Shown in pieces: positions 8,521 through 19,079 of a stretch of 64,000 bases of DNA. A program made the position numbers and the translations under genes. The stretch's first letter is position 1. Each line of letters opens with the position of its first letter. A model generated the notes under the pieces. It ran no database searches. It had not been told where the DNA came from and saw only the letters and a list, made by a program, of their open reading frames with translations. This DNA is from JAKZVK01 sp965248255 (GTDB taxonomy: Bacteria; Acidobacteriota; Terriglobia; Bryobacterales; UBA6623), in the NCBI GenBank assembly GCA_965248255.1, contig CBDFIW010000004.1:1426001-1490000 (forward strand), read 5' to 3'.

Positions 8521-9981
8521 CTACGCTACAAACCGAAACGCATACAGATGGGCGTCGCGGAGCCGCACGCGGATTCTTACCGGCTTCCGTGCCGTTCGCG
8601 CTAGATCGTTGCCTTGCTTCCAGCTCACGACGCCTTCAATCTTGCTTCCGAAGATTTCGGGGCAATCACCCAGCGTGTAGCCATGCAGAGGATTTCCGGT
8701 GCGATCCTGTAATTCGACCAAGATCCCTCCTCCTCCGCTGGTGCTGTAATTCAACTCGAGCCTCCGCCCACTGTGGACGATCGGGGGTGTCGTAAACTCA
8801 CCCCAACCTTCGTATGGCCCTTCGACCGACACCAATCCATCGGCCCGCAAGACCGCCCGGCGCACGCGGCTCTGCGGGGAACGCCAATACTCGGAATAGT
8901 ACATCGAGAGTTCGCCGGGGCCGGTTTGGATGATGCCGGGGCTCAGGATCGGATTCCGATCCACCCAGTTCAGCTCGTCCAGGCCGGGTTTGAGAAACGG
9001 ATGGCGGAATCGCCGCTCCCAGCGGATCCCGTCGCGGCTTGTCGCGAAGATCACTTCGGACAGGCCCGGGTTCGGTGCTCCCGGCCACTGCCGCTTCAAG
9101 TGTAAGACCATCGGAAACGCGAAGTACGCGCGCTCGGCCCGCTCGTATTTGACGGCCGCATTGGTGTAGAGATGGAAGTCCACCGGATCGCGGTCGTCGG
9201 CTGTCAGGATCAGCTCAGGCTTGGACCAATTCCGAAAGTCTTGCGACTCACTGCGGCGGATCGATCGGCGGCCGCCTCTGAACGGCCCCGGGACGGAAGG
9301 GTCCACGCCTCTCATATAGATCACGTAGCGCTGCCGCTCGTCATCCCAAAGGAGCACATTGTGGCTGTCGGCTGGAGGATCGTGGATCAGCGGGTTTGCG
9401 GGCACGGGCTTCCATCGCAGGCCGTCGGGTGAAACGTACCCCCAGACCTGACGTGTCCGGGTAATCATCTTGTAGCGCTCCTGGCCGCCTGCGTTGGGGT
9501 CGATGATGACGCAGGCGTTGGTGCCTTGGATGTCACCGGGCGGAAACAGGATGTTGTTTCGACGAGAACCCTGCCATTCCACAATGCCGAGGTCGGGCTT
9601 CTCCCAACGGATCCCGTCGTTGCTCTCGGCGTAGCAGGTCAGCCTCGGCCCACCCCGCTCCTGGGTGTAGCGCCCTGTGGGCGTCACCGGGTAGAGGCGA
9701 TACCACATGCGGAAACGGTCCCCGTCTTTGAGCACGCAGGTGTAGGCTCGAATCGCGTTTTTCTCCCAGGGCCGATCTCCTACGAGGACAGGCTCTCGGG
9801 CCTCGGGGGTGTGGCGGGTCAGCCTGATGTTTTCCTGCTTGTCGAACCACAGCTCATCGATGAAAAGTTGCCGCTTGATTCCGACCGGGATGGGCGTCGT
9901 ATCGGATGCTTGTGCTGTGGAGGTCGTGGAAGCAACCATAGAGGCCGCCGTCAATCCGTGGAGCAGATCTCGTCGTGTCAT
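8521..9981 (-). CDS. Secreted five-bladed beta-propeller, glycosidase-like
   Basis: A 486-residue protein with a twin-arginine-like N-terminus (MTRRDLLHGLTAASMVAS) and a body of repeated blades (YAESNDGIRWEKP, YVSPDGLRWKP, FATSRDGIRWERR) like the beta-propellers of glycoside hydrolase families 43/32/117. These 'SxDGxxW' repeats are typical of secreted acidobacterial and planctomycete glycosidases, but the catalytic acids cannot be identified with certainty, so the substrate is unknown. The ATG at 9981 is preferred to a GTG at 10008 because the Tat-like motif then lies at residues 2-4. The last 40 residues have a near duplicate just upstream (10014-10148). Confidence 0.72.
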   Translation of the reverse strand: MTRRDLLHGLTAASMVASTTSTAQASDTTPIPVGIKRQLFIDELWFDKQENIRLTRHTPEAREPVLVGDRPWEKNAIRAYTCVLKDGDRFRMWYRLYPVTPTGRYTQERGGPRLTCYAESNDGIRWEKPDLGIVEWQGSRRNNILFPPGDIQGTNACVIIDPNAGGQERYKMITRTRQVWGYVSPDGLRWKPVPANPLIHDPPADSHNVLLWDDERQRYVIYMRGVDPSVPGPFRGGRRSIRRSESQDFRNWSKPELILTADDRDPVDFHLYTNAAVKYERAERAYFAFPMVLHLKRQWPGAPNPGLSEVIFATSRDGIRWERRFRHPFLKPGLDELNWVDRNPILSPGIIQTGPGELSMYYSEYWRSPQSRVRRAVLRADGLVSVEGPYEGWGEFTTPPIVHSGRRLELNYSTSGGGGILVELQDRTGNPLHGYTLGDCPEIFGSKIEGVVSWKQGNDLARTARKPVRIRVRLRDAHLYAFRFVA

Positions 9982-10013
9982 GTTGGTCGGCACCGGAAAT
10001 CCTGACACATCGG

Positions 10014-10148
10014 TCAGGAGGCAAAGCGGAAGGCGAACAGATGCGCGTCTCGAAGCCTCACCCGCAGCCGCACTGGGCGGCTCCCCAGTGAGCCGAGGTC
10101 GGAGCGTTCCTTCCAGTGAACGGTGGCGTCAATCTTATCACTGAAGAT
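10014..10148 (-). pseudogene. C-terminal fragment of a paralogous beta-propeller protein
   Basis: The minus strand encodes IFSDKIDATVHWKERSDL...PVRLRVRLRDAHLFAFRF followed by a stop. It is clearly the same tail as the intact gene 30 bp downstream (IFGSKIEGVVSWKQ...RIRVRLRDAHLYAFRF). It is the last 45 residues of a second, tandem copy whose remaining part has been replaced by kinase and transposon debris. Confidence 0.8.
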
Positions 10149-10503
10149 CGGTGGGCGGGGACTGATGCTCAAACAGAACCGGCGCGGGGGCGGCCTTCGG
10201 AGGAGCACCCGAAGATTGCAGTTTTTCGACTGGGATTAACCCAAAGTCCATGATCGTGACGTGCCCGTCCTCGCCGACCATCAAGTTGGCGGGCTTGATG
10301 TCGTGGTGGACGACGTTCTTTGCGTGGGCCGCCTGTAGTCCTTTGGCGGTCTGTATGGCGATGTCGAGCAGGTCTTTCAGCTTCAGCGGACCGGCTTCGA
10401 TTTTCTTGTCAAGCCCCTCACCTTCCAGGAAGGCCATAGCGATGAAGGTTTTGCCCTCGGTTTCGGCGATCTCATGGACGGTGCAGATGTTGGGGTGATT
10501 CAA
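10138..10503 (-). pseudogene. Ser/Thr protein kinase, central fragment
   Basis: About 89 residues of a Hanks-type kinase: LNHPNICTVHEIAETEG (start of the N-lobe/C-lobe link), then HHDIKPANLM (catalytic loop, with HHD instead of HRD) and IMDFGL (Mg-binding DFG). The glycine-rich loop and the beta-3 lysine are missing at the front, where an IS1380 end remnant joins at about 10503; after DFGL the sequence is unrelated. It is part of the PD40-linked kinases common in this kind of genome and cannot be active. Confidence 0.8.
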
Positions 10504-10617
10504 GGCCGGAGCGGCAGCGAAAGGAGCACCGAACGTGGCAGCAGTGGAAAACCGTTGCATGGCGACCGTGGATCGGCTACCCTACCGGCGCCAGGGTGGC
10601 CCAAAAGGAAATCCCGG
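10504..10617 (-). mobile_element. IS1380-family end remnant (about 110 bp)
   Basis: This stretch aligns with the noncoding 3' ends of the two other IS1380 copies (56049-56162, and 58677-58790 on the other strand): GAACGTGGCAGCAGTGGAAA, then GGGTGGCCCAAAAGGAAATC. It carries the outer terminal repeat but no transposase. It joins the kinase fragment directly. Confidence 0.65.
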
Positions 10618-10691
10618 TTCGCACGATCGCGCCGGTTCAGTCCGGAGTCAATGTGAGAAATGCGGCAGAAAAGCCGCTTGGACACGTCGCT

Positions 10692-11777
10692 ATGACGAAA
10701 CTTCTTGCTCGACGCTACTTCTTAGGACTTGTTGCGGCGGCGGCGTGGACGCGCCGCTTGGCGGGCGCTGGGTTTGACGAGCCGGGGATCAAGCTAACCT
10801 TCCCGGCATTCGGCTTCCGAGACGACCGACTGCGATTCGTGCAGCAGATCGGTGTGCGTTGGATCACGGACAGCGGACCGAATGCTCCGGTCTACTCGCC
10901 GGAAGGCCGTGTTATCTTGCGCGATGGTTCTACGGACACCGTGCGGGGCCCATGGAAAGAGGCGGAAATCCGTGGGTTGAAGGAGAAAGCCGAGTCGTAT
11001 GGCCTGAAGATCGAGAACCTCATGCTGCACGACTTTCGAGATGTGATTCTCGGCCGGTCACGGCGTGACGAGCAGATTGAGCATGTCATTGAGTCGCTTC
11101 ACGTGGCCGGCCGGGTAGGCATTCCCGTTATCGAATACAACTGGTATGCACTCCGTGCCATGGGCGGTTACTACGAGAAGGAAGGCCGCGGCGGAACACT
11201 TCTTAAGGCGCACGACTACGACCTCTCGAAGGACTTGCCCGTTTTGCCGGACGTCGGTGAACACTCTGCCGAAGAGCTGTGGGAGCGCTACGAGTATTTT
11301 CTCAAGGCTGTCATTCCTGAGGCCAAGCGAGCCGGTGTTGTGATGGCTGTCCACCCCAACGACCCGCCGCCACCGGTGTTCCGGGGCTGCGTTCAGATCC
11401 TCGGTAGTGTTGACGGCCTGAAGCGCGTTGCCAATTCGGTTCGGAGTCCTGCCAACGGTATTACCTTTGACACGGGCGTGACGACCGAGATGGGTGAAGA
11501 CCCGGTCGAGGTCATTCGTTGGTTTGGATCGCGGAACCAAATCAACCACGTCCACTTCCGCAACGTGCTGAGAGATGTGCCGCGCCTCAAATACACTGAG
11601 ACATTCATCGATGTTGGCCAGGCGGACATGCGAGCCGCTTTGGCGACGCTCAAGGAAGTCGGCTACGACAAGCTGCTGCACCCTGACCACGTGCCCCAGT
11701 TTCCCGAAGAGACCGGCAGTTTGGCGGGCTGGAGTTATGCGATCGGGTACATGAGGGCGCTGCTGAAGACGCTATAG
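10692..11777 (+). CDS. Mannonate dehydratase-like TIM-barrel protein, exported
   Basis: A 361-residue protein that reads like the UxuA family (D-mannonate to 2-keto-3-deoxygluconate): MAVHPNDPPPPVFRGCVQIL, NHVHFRNV and the closing LLHPDHVPQ are family metal- and substrate-site segments. The N-terminus has RRYFLGLVAAAAW, a twin-arginine-like signal, unusual because UxuA is normally cytoplasmic; exported paralogues occur in acidobacteria and planctomycetes (from memory). The ATG at 10692 is preferred because it places the signal at the start, although the frame is open from 10596. No uxuB or hexuronate gene lies nearby. The upstream region was overwritten by an IS1380 remnant. Confidence 0.72.
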   Translation: MTKLLARRYFLGLVAAAAWTRRLAGAGFDEPGIKLTFPAFGFRDDRLRFVQQIGVRWITDSGPNAPVYSPEGRVILRDGSTDTVRGPWKEAEIRGLKEKAESYGLKIENLMLHDFRDVILGRSRRDEQIEHVIESLHVAGRVGIPVIEYNWYALRAMGGYYEKEGRGGTLLKAHDYDLSKDLPVLPDVGEHSAEELWERYEYFLKAVIPEAKRAGVVMAVHPNDPPPPVFRGCVQILGSVDGLKRVANSVRSPANGITFDTGVTTEMGEDPVEVIRWFGSRNQINHVHFRNVLRDVPRLKYTETFIDVGQADMRAALATLKEVGYDKLLHPDHVPQFPEETGSLAGWSYAIGYMRALLKTL

Positions 11778-12504
11778 CTACCTATCCCTCCCTTCGCGAC
11801 CTTCCCGGTCACCAACGGTCCGGAATGAAGCGGCGTCCTTCGAGAGCCTTCACGTCGTCATATCGGAACCTCAGGGTTGTTTGCTGTCAAGACCTTGGGA
11901 CCGCCCTCTTCTGTTGTGAGATCTTTCCAAGTACGTCGCCGTGCAGTGCCGAATACCTGCCACCGACCTCTCTACCGGGTCCGGGACCACTTTGTCTCGA
12001 AGAATAACTCCTGTAGAGCACCGTCCGAACGGCGGATCGGGGCAGCCCGTTGTCCACCGTAGGGAGCTGCGCGAATGTATCCAGCATGCATCTAGAACGC
12101 GTGTGATGCGCCCATTCAGCACATTCAATAGATCTTAGAATCAATAAGTTACAGATTCTACAGTAGCGTGAAAAGAGCGAATCCCTCCAGGTCCACCAAT
12201 CCTTTCAATAACTTAGCGTCATCGACCCTGCCCCGCTGCGGGCTGTGTCCACACAGATGTCCACATAGGCACGCCTAGTATCTCTTCTTGACTTAGGTGT
12301 GTTCTCTGAGAAAAGCTGTATGAGAATCTTGGTGACCACGGCGCAGGCCGCGACGGGCAGTGTCATGACATGACCCGCTTTCACCAAAGCGCTCTCAGCT
12401 TCTTGCCGGGGAACCCTTTCCTGCTCCGCCCGGCCAAGATTTGACGAGCCATCGAGCAATGGTTGACCCTGTTGAGACGATGCGATTCCCCTGAGTGGTG
12501 CCAA
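11778..12504. other. Noncoding gap, nothing recognised
   Basis: About 730 bp with stops in every frame and no reading frame that looks like a protein. GC content drops locally around 12120-12170. No RNA or repeat was recognised. Confidence 0.5.
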
Positions 12505-14721
12505 ATGGCCATCGCGAAACGACAGACCATCAGCAGCGTTATCTGCCTCACTCTGCTTTTGTGTTTCAGCCCGGCCGACGCCCTCGCGCAATCCGCACCT
12601 GGCGGGGAATGGACCAAACCCTTCACGCCCGACAGACACACCGTGGTCCTCTATCACTTTGACGAGGGCGAGGGCAACGAGACTCACGATGCCGGCGGCG
12701 ACCGCGAGCTGACTTTGCGCGCCAACAAGCAGGCCTTGTGGGAAAGGCATGAAGGCTTCGGGACATCGGCCCGCTTTCTGCGGCACGACGACGACCCCAA
12801 CGTCCTGGTCGGCCCGATCAACAACGACAAGCTGCAACTGCGCGGCTGCAAAAAAGAGTGGACGATCGAAGCCTGGGTGCGGCATACCGGGGGAATGGAG
12901 CAGAAAGGATACCGCAATATCTGTGGCACGGATGATGAGGGTGTGGGGATGACTCCCGGGGTGCGCGCAGGATGGAATTTCTGCCTCATCGCCCCAAGAG
13001 TGAATCGCGTCTTCGTGACCGATCGTGGGGTCGTCCCTCATGCGCGGTTCATGGGGTCGTATGCACGGGCGCCCGGCCATGACGTGAATCAAATCGGGCT
13101 GTCCAACACGACGGCCGCGATCAACGACGATCGGTGGCATCACTTGGCGTGGCAGTTTCGGTTCGAAGACCAGATGCACTTCATGTTTCTTGACGGGAAG
13201 CTGATCTATCAGGAAAAGCGGCCTGAGGGACGAATCGTCATCAACGACGCTCCACGGTGTGATCTTCCCTTCACCCTGGGAGGCTTCCTGCACTCCCAGG
13301 AAGCACCCAGCCACTTCGATATCGCCCGCCTACGGCTGACCAATTACGGGAACTTTGAAGGGGAGATCGACGAACTGCGCATATCCAGCATCATGCGCTA
13401 TCCGGTGGCCGAGCGCCTCGCGATCGTCCGCCGCGAGTTGCCTGAGGCCGGCCTCAATCTGCCTTACAGGATTGGCCTGTCAACCGATGCAGCCCGCGGC
13501 AAGGTGACGTGGAGGCTGGCGGGAGGCGAGTTGCCGCCCGGTCTCGTGTTCGATCGAGACCGTGGCGTCTTGCACGGAACTCCGACGGAGGTCGTCAGCG
13601 ACGCCAAGCTCACGATTCAGGCGACCGACGCCGGCAGCGGCCAGACCGACAAACATGCATTCACCCTTTCGGTTCGGCCGGGAAGCATCGCCGAAGATTC
13701 AATCCCCTTGGCCTTCGCGGGATCCATGTATCGGCAGAGTCTGTCTACCAGGCGCATGAGTGACCCGGTGCGGTGGAAGATCCGCAACGGCGCCTTGCCG
13801 GAAGGGATGCGCTTCAATGAAACGGCCGGCGAGATCTCCGGCGTCCCCGCGGCCGTCACCAACACCCGTTTGCAGTTCGAAGCCAGCGACAAAGGCGGAA
13901 CGGCATACCGGGACCTCACGCTGAAGGCAGTCCCCAAAGCACTGCGACATCTTGGGCCCGACGAGCACACCGTCGCCCTATGGAACTGGCAGGCGCCTGG
14001 CAGCAGATTGATCCCGGATCTGAAGGGCGATGAAGAACTGACCTTGACTTGGGCCAACCTCAAGAGCGACACGCGCCTGCCCCGCGCCGGTTGGGGACGC
14101 TATCCCTACTTCATCGGCGGTGGTGAAGGGGGCTATGTCGGACCGCAGCACAACGACAAGCTTGACCTGCGAACGTCGAAGACCGGTTGGACGGTCGAGG
14201 CTTGGGTGCGCCCGGGAGGGCCGGTCGATGGCTACGGACGCAAGTTCGACTTTGGTCATGTCTGCGGAACCTATGACAACAGCCAACGCGGCGTGTGGGA
14301 ACTCTACCTGTCAAGCCAAAACTCCCCCGATGGCAGCTTGGCGCCGGGCGTACACTTCTTTGGCGCCGAGCCGGACCAGGCGCTCGAGAACCTGCATCCG
14401 TGGTCAAAGCCGCAGGGCATCGTGGCCGACCGCAACAACGTGGGAATTCACGATACCCGCTGGCACCACATCGCCTGGCAGTATAGCTACGCGGACGACC
14501 TCCATCAACTATTCCTGGACGGCCGGCTCATCTGGCAAATCAACAGTCCGAACGGCCGCAAGCTGATCAACAATCGACGCCATGATGCGCAATTCAGTGT
14601 CGGCGCTCGCCTCTCCGGCTATGCCCGCTACGGCGGCGAGTTCAATTGGCTGGGTGCGGGCAACTTCTTCGGTCAAATTGGGGAGATTCGAATCTCTAAC
14701 ATCCGCCGCTATGAAGAGTAA
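12505..14721 (+). CDS. Secreted LamG - putative Ig - LamG protein
   Basis: A 738-residue protein with a Sec signal (TISSVICLTLLLCFSPADALAQ without a lipobox). Two concanavalin A-like (LamG) domains, about residues 40-300 and 500-735, share HTV(V/A)L(Y/W), W(T/K)xEAWVR and RWHH(L/I)AWQ...LFLDG(K/R)LI(Y/W)Q. Between them are two putative-Ig (He_PIG) repeats, marked by GELPPGLVFDRDRGVLHGTP and GALPEGMRFNETAGEISGVP. LamG domains usually bind carbohydrate or protein, so a surface or secreted glycan-binding role is likely, but no catalytic domain is seen. The ATG at 12505 is chosen because it directly precedes the signal peptide. Confidence 0.82.
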   Translation: MAIAKRQTISSVICLTLLLCFSPADALAQSAPGGEWTKPFTPDRHTVVLYHFDEGEGNETHDAGGDRELTLRANKQALWERHEGFGTSARFLRHDDDPNVLVGPINNDKLQLRGCKKEWTIEAWVRHTGGMEQKGYRNICGTDDEGVGMTPGVRAGWNFCLIAPRVNRVFVTDRGVVPHARFMGSYARAPGHDVNQIGLSNTTAAINDDRWHHLAWQFRFEDQMHFMFLDGKLIYQEKRPEGRIVINDAPRCDLPFTLGGFLHSQEAPSHFDIARLRLTNYGNFEGEIDELRISSIMRYPVAERLAIVRRELPEAGLNLPYRIGLSTDAARGKVTWRLAGGELPPGLVFDRDRGVLHGTPTEVVSDAKLTIQATDAGSGQTDKHAFTLSVRPGSIAEDSIPLAFAGSMYRQSLSTRRMSDPVRWKIRNGALPEGMRFNETAGEISGVPAAVTNTRLQFEASDKGGTAYRDLTLKAVPKALRHLGPDEHTVALWNWQAPGSRLIPDLKGDEELTLTWANLKSDTRLPRAGWGRYPYFIGGGEGGYVGPQHNDKLDLRTSKTGWTVEAWVRPGGPVDGYGRKFDFGHVCGTYDNSQRGVWELYLSSQNSPDGSLAPGVHFFGAEPDQALENLHPWSKPQGIVADRNNVGIHDTRWHHIAWQYSYADDLHQLFLDGRLIWQINSPNGRKLINNRRHDAQFSVGARLSGYARYGGEFNWLGAGNFFGQIGEIRISNIRRYEE

Positions 14722-14796
14722 GATGGCGCACGTGGTCACGCGTCCGAGAAGTCCGCGAGGAGCGAAGACTATTCCTTCTGCCTGGTAATACGTGGC

Positions 14797-14960
14797 GCAT
14801 CAGCGAGACCCTCAGCGAATTGCGTAGCAAGATCGAGTGCTCGCTTTTCCGTCAGCGGCCCCTCAGCGATCTCTTCAGCTAGCGCGCGCGCGAGGTAGGC
14901 CACCGCGATGAAGGTTTGTCCATTCGCTTCCGCAGTCTCGTAAACAGTGCAGATGTTGGG
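14797..14960 (-). pseudogene. Ser/Thr kinase remnant
   Basis: The minus strand reads PNICTVYETAEANGQTFIAV then EEIAEGPLTEKRALDLATQ, the same region as the kinase fragment at 10237-10503 (HPNICTVHEIAETEG...), with no start, catalytic loop or stop context. It is a second, more decayed piece of a PD40-type Ser/Thr kinase gene. Confidence 0.65.
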
Positions 14961-15988
14961 TCAATCGACCACCGGGTGTGATCCCTGTCTAACTCAGACA
15001 TCGGATGGCTCCCTCTAGGAATTCAATCGGCTCTGACTAGTTCCGCAGAAGTCACGTTCTCCCCAAATGCGTATTTGCTGACCGGCCGGAATCAGCTTCT
15101 CCTCTCTCCGATGCTTGGAGCCGTAGCTGAGGAACATGTCGCTCATCGGGACACTGCGCCGTGTACCGTCGTCTTGGAGATCTTCACTTGAACGAGTCAC
15201 ACGTGACTATTCTGCGTCCTGGGGCTAGGCCGTCGTGGCTCCTAACGGTCGCCGTTGGCCATCCTAGAGTGTCCAGTCCCCACCGACCAAAAAGCGAAGG
15301 GGGTGGGGGAGGTCAATCGAAAGCACCGTCCCGCTACGCGGGAGGGGCGTATACACACGTGCTTCCTGAATCGTGGGTCCCAAAAAAGATTCCAAAAAAA
15401 ATCAGTGCTGGGGGGACTGTGTGCCTAAGGAGGTGATTCGGGCGAACTGCTGACCCCAGGTCCAGACGGCTGGATCGACACGGATTATGAAAGGGCGTCG
15501 CCCCCTCGCTGAGGTAGGTTTGGAGCGTTGACTCCCGTTCTCACAGAAAGGGCACCTTCAATGCGTGACAAGTGCGGATCTAGCTGCACTTCGTGGTCTT
15601 CGAGGCGGTTGAGGGAAGAGAGCGGGTGCTTGTTCCGAATCGCCTACCACACATCCAAGTGAGCTAGCGATTCTAGCTAAGTCCTTACGTTGAAACGAGA
15701 TAGACGGACAGGTGGCATATTTCTCATGCGATCCCGATTTCTCGCCACCTAACGGTAGATCGGCGCTATGTGGTTCGTGGCGTGTGACTTAGTTCTACTG
15801 CCGCAGCAGGGCGCACGAGGACAGGGAGTTGAGGTTAGGGCACGCGAAGTGCTCCAATAGAGGAGCAGCGCGCCCAACCACTTCATGTTTCCGAACGCGG
15901 ATTCGGGGACGGCGTGGTTATTTTTGGCCTTCAAGGCCCCCGCCCCGGGGCCGGCACGCCGCCTCAACAGAAGGTGAATGGAGGACTT
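14961..15988. other. Noncoding gap upstream of betaine operon
   Basis: About 1 kb without a credible gene. A run of A's occurs at 15380-15402. The promoter of the methyltransferase operon should lie in its last part, but no clear -35/-10 pair is seen. Confidence 0.45.
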
Positions 15989-16822
15989 TTGGCCCCTAGC
16001 CAGACGGACAGAATCACATCGACACACCAAGACTTCGGACAACAACCACTCGAGATCAGAGAGACCGGCCACTACAAGGAGGAATACATTCGCGGGTTCG
16101 TCGAGAAGTGGGACGAACTAATCGATTGGAGCGCGCGGGCCCAGACAGAAGGGCATTTCTTCATCGATCATCTCAAGCAACGAGGAGCACGCAGGGTGCT
16201 CGATGTCGCCGCCGGGACGGGTTTTCACTCCGTTCGCCTCATCGAAGCGGGATTCGACGTTGTTAGCGCGGACGGCAGCGCGCAGATGCTCTACAAGGCG
16301 TTCGAGAACGGAAAGAGGCGGGGCCACGTCTTGCGCACCGTTCGAGCTGATTGGCGTTGGCTGAATCGCGATATCCACGGCCGTTTCGATGCCGTGGTCT
16401 GCTTGGGGAATTCATTCACGCACCTGTTCGTAGAAAACGACCGCCGCAAAGCGCTCGCCGAGTTCTATTCAGCGCTATGTCACGACGGCGTACTGATCCT
16501 CGATCAGCGCAACTACGACGCGATCATGGACCACGGCTACGACAGCAAGCACATCTACTACTACTGTGGCGAAGACGTGTCGGTTCAGCCGGCCCATGTG
16601 GATGAAGGGCTGGCGCGGTTTGAGTACCGATTCCCGGACGGCTCTCAATACCACCTCAACATGTACCCACTCCGCAAGAACTACACGCAGAGGCTCATGC
16701 GCGAGGTGGGCTTCCAGCGGGTCGAGACCTACGGCGATTTCCAGGAAACCTATCGCGACAAGGACCCTGACTTCTTCGTCCACATCGCCGAGAAAGCCTA
16801 TCTCGCGGAAGGGAAGCCGTAG
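15989..16822 (+). CDS. Glycine/sarcosine N-methyltransferase
   Basis: A SAM-dependent methyltransferase of 277 residues that makes sarcosine and then dimethylglycine from glycine, the first two steps of glycine betaine synthesis. The Rossmann SAM motif is VLDVAAGTGFHSVRL; HYKEEYIRGFVEKWDELIDW, LGNSFTHLF and ILDQRNYDAIMDHGYDSKHI are typical of the GSMT family (about 265-280 residues). A TTG start at 15989 is chosen: it follows GGAGG by 5 nt, while no in-frame ATG lies near. The next gene starts 3 nt after the stop, so the two steps are translationally linked. Betaine is an osmoprotectant; this route is best known from halophiles and some cyanobacteria. Confidence 0.88.
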   Translation: MAPSQTDRITSTHQDFGQQPLEIRETGHYKEEYIRGFVEKWDELIDWSARAQTEGHFFIDHLKQRGARRVLDVAAGTGFHSVRLIEAGFDVVSADGSAQMLYKAFENGKRRGHVLRTVRADWRWLNRDIHGRFDAVVCLGNSFTHLFVENDRRKALAEFYSALCHDGVLILDQRNYDAIMDHGYDSKHIYYYCGEDVSVQPAHVDEGLARFEYRFPDGSQYHLNMYPLRKNYTQRLMREVGFQRVETYGDFQETYRDKDPDFFVHIAEKAYLAEGKP

Positions 16823-16825
16823 CTC

Positions 16826-17698
<873 letters not shown>

Positions 17699-17705
17699 GC
17701 TTCTA

Positions 17706-18579
17706 GTGTAGTGCACCATAAATAATGTAACTTATATTGACTTCCCATCGTCTCTATTAACAGGAGGCATGGGATGCGAAGAGCACAACCAGTAACTTTG
17801 AACACAGCGCAATGCAAGCAGTTGGACCGCTACGCGCGCGGCCGGCGTCAGCGCTTCCACCGTGGGACGGATTTGGCGCGCCCATGGCCTCAAGCCCCAC
17901 CGCATCAAGACCTTCAAGCTCAGCAATGACCCGCGTTTCGCCGAGAAACTCGACGACATCGTCGGACTCTATCTCAATCCGCCTGAGCATGCTCTGGTTC
18001 TCTCGCTCGATGAGAAGTCCCAAATCCAAGCCCTCGATCGCACCCAGCCCGGCCTGCCGCTCAAAAAGGGACGCGGCCAAACGATGACCCACGATTACAA
18101 GCGCAACGGCACGACCACCCTGTTTGCGGCGCTCAACAGCCTTGACGGCAGCGTGATCGCCGAGTGCATGCCCCGACACAGCCACCAGGAATGGCTGCGC
18201 TTCCTGCGCTTAATTGACCGCCGCACCCCCAAGGACAAACAGCTTCATCTCATCGTGGACAACTATGCCACCCACAAGCATGCCGCTGTGAAGCGTTGGC
18301 TCGATCGTCACCCGCGCTTCCACATTCATTTCACCCCGACCTCGGCGTCGTGGCTGAACATGGTCGAGCGATTCTTTCGCGATCTCACCGTCAAGCGCCT
18401 GCGCCGCGGCGTGTTTCGCAGCGTGGACGAGCTCGTCGCCGCCATTGACGACTACATCGCCCAGCACAACGGGCATCCCACGCCCTTCATCTGGACCGCG
18501 ACCGCCTCCGACATCCTCGAGAAAGTCAAGCGCGGACGTGCCGCCCTGCATAAGGTGCAATCTGCTTGACGCACTACAC
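17706..18579 (+). mobile_element. IS630-family element type A, copy 2, with 290-bp internal deletion
   Basis: Both ends (GTGTAGTGC... and ...GCACTACAC) and flanking TA (17704-17705, 18580-18581) are intact, but the element is 874 bp instead of 1,164. The deletion joins two CGCGGCCG octamers that lie 290 bp apart in the full element (near 42573 and 42863 in copy 3), so it arose by slippage or recombination between 8-bp repeats. With both ends kept it could be moved in trans by the intact copies. Confidence 0.95.
17774..18569 (+). pseudogene. IS630-family transposase, internally deleted
   Basis: Start region MRRAQPVTLNTAQCKQLDRY is followed by the 290-bp deletion, which shifts the frame. The C-terminal 235 residues remain open from 17862 and keep the catalytic domain (LSLDEKSQIQ, LIVDNYATHK, SWLNMVERFF), but the DNA-binding N-terminus is lost. 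Confidence 0.93.
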
Positions 18580-18796
18580 TAGGTGACCTTACAGTGGCTG
18601 ATGAGTGCTTGATGGTGGAGCCGATCACGACGGCCCAATTCTGTCGCTCCTGAGGATTGCTGTTGGTAACAACCGATCGCACTCGGTATCGGCCCGGGAG
18701 TCTCGGTAGCCCTCTTTGGGGACTCGATTTGGGCCCGCTCGGCGACCGGTCGAGCAAGCTCTGCCGTCTGCTCGCTCGATGGGAAATTATTTCTCG

Positions 18797-19000
18797 ACAG
18801 CTATGCGGCGGCCGACCTTCCTTCCTAGCACGTTTCATCTCTGCTTTGATCTGGGGCTGGATCGTGTCCCCCTCCTGGTGAGCCAGCGCCGCCAGCAAGG
18901 CCACCAGGGCGTCGCCAAGGGCCCGGTCCATCCAGGTCTCCTGAGTCGCATGAGGGGTTCGGATTCGCAATTCGACGACTACCTGACGCACCCCATGGCC
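18797..19000 (-). pseudogene. Serine recombinase (resolvase) fragment
   Basis: The minus strand encodes ALGDALVALLAALAHQEGDT and IQPQIKAEMKRARKEGRP, matching the end of the catalytic domain of serine resolvases/invertases (…LLAxLAxxERxxIxxRTKAGMxRARxxGR). The catalytic serine and the C-terminal DNA-binding part are not present. It is wedged between two IS630 elements. Confidence 0.6.
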
Positions 19001-19079
19001 GAGGGCACTGCCAAGAAGCAGCCCTCTTGGTTCCCGAGTCGGACACACACCCACCTATTGACTCCCGCATAATATAGAG

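Noticed and set aside
12205..13314. Minus-strand frame of 369 codons over the LamG gene start
   Set aside because: Overlaps the signal peptide and first LamG domain in antisense; no motif seen.
15424..15440. TAAGGAGGTGATTC, resembling the complement of the 16S rRNA 3' end
   Set aside because: Similarity stops after about 12 bases; no other rRNA sequence nearby.
18825..19070. Separate 81-codon gene next to IS630 type B
   Set aside because: The frame overlapping it on the same strand reads as a resolvase fragment; this one is Gly/Pro-rich without motifs.
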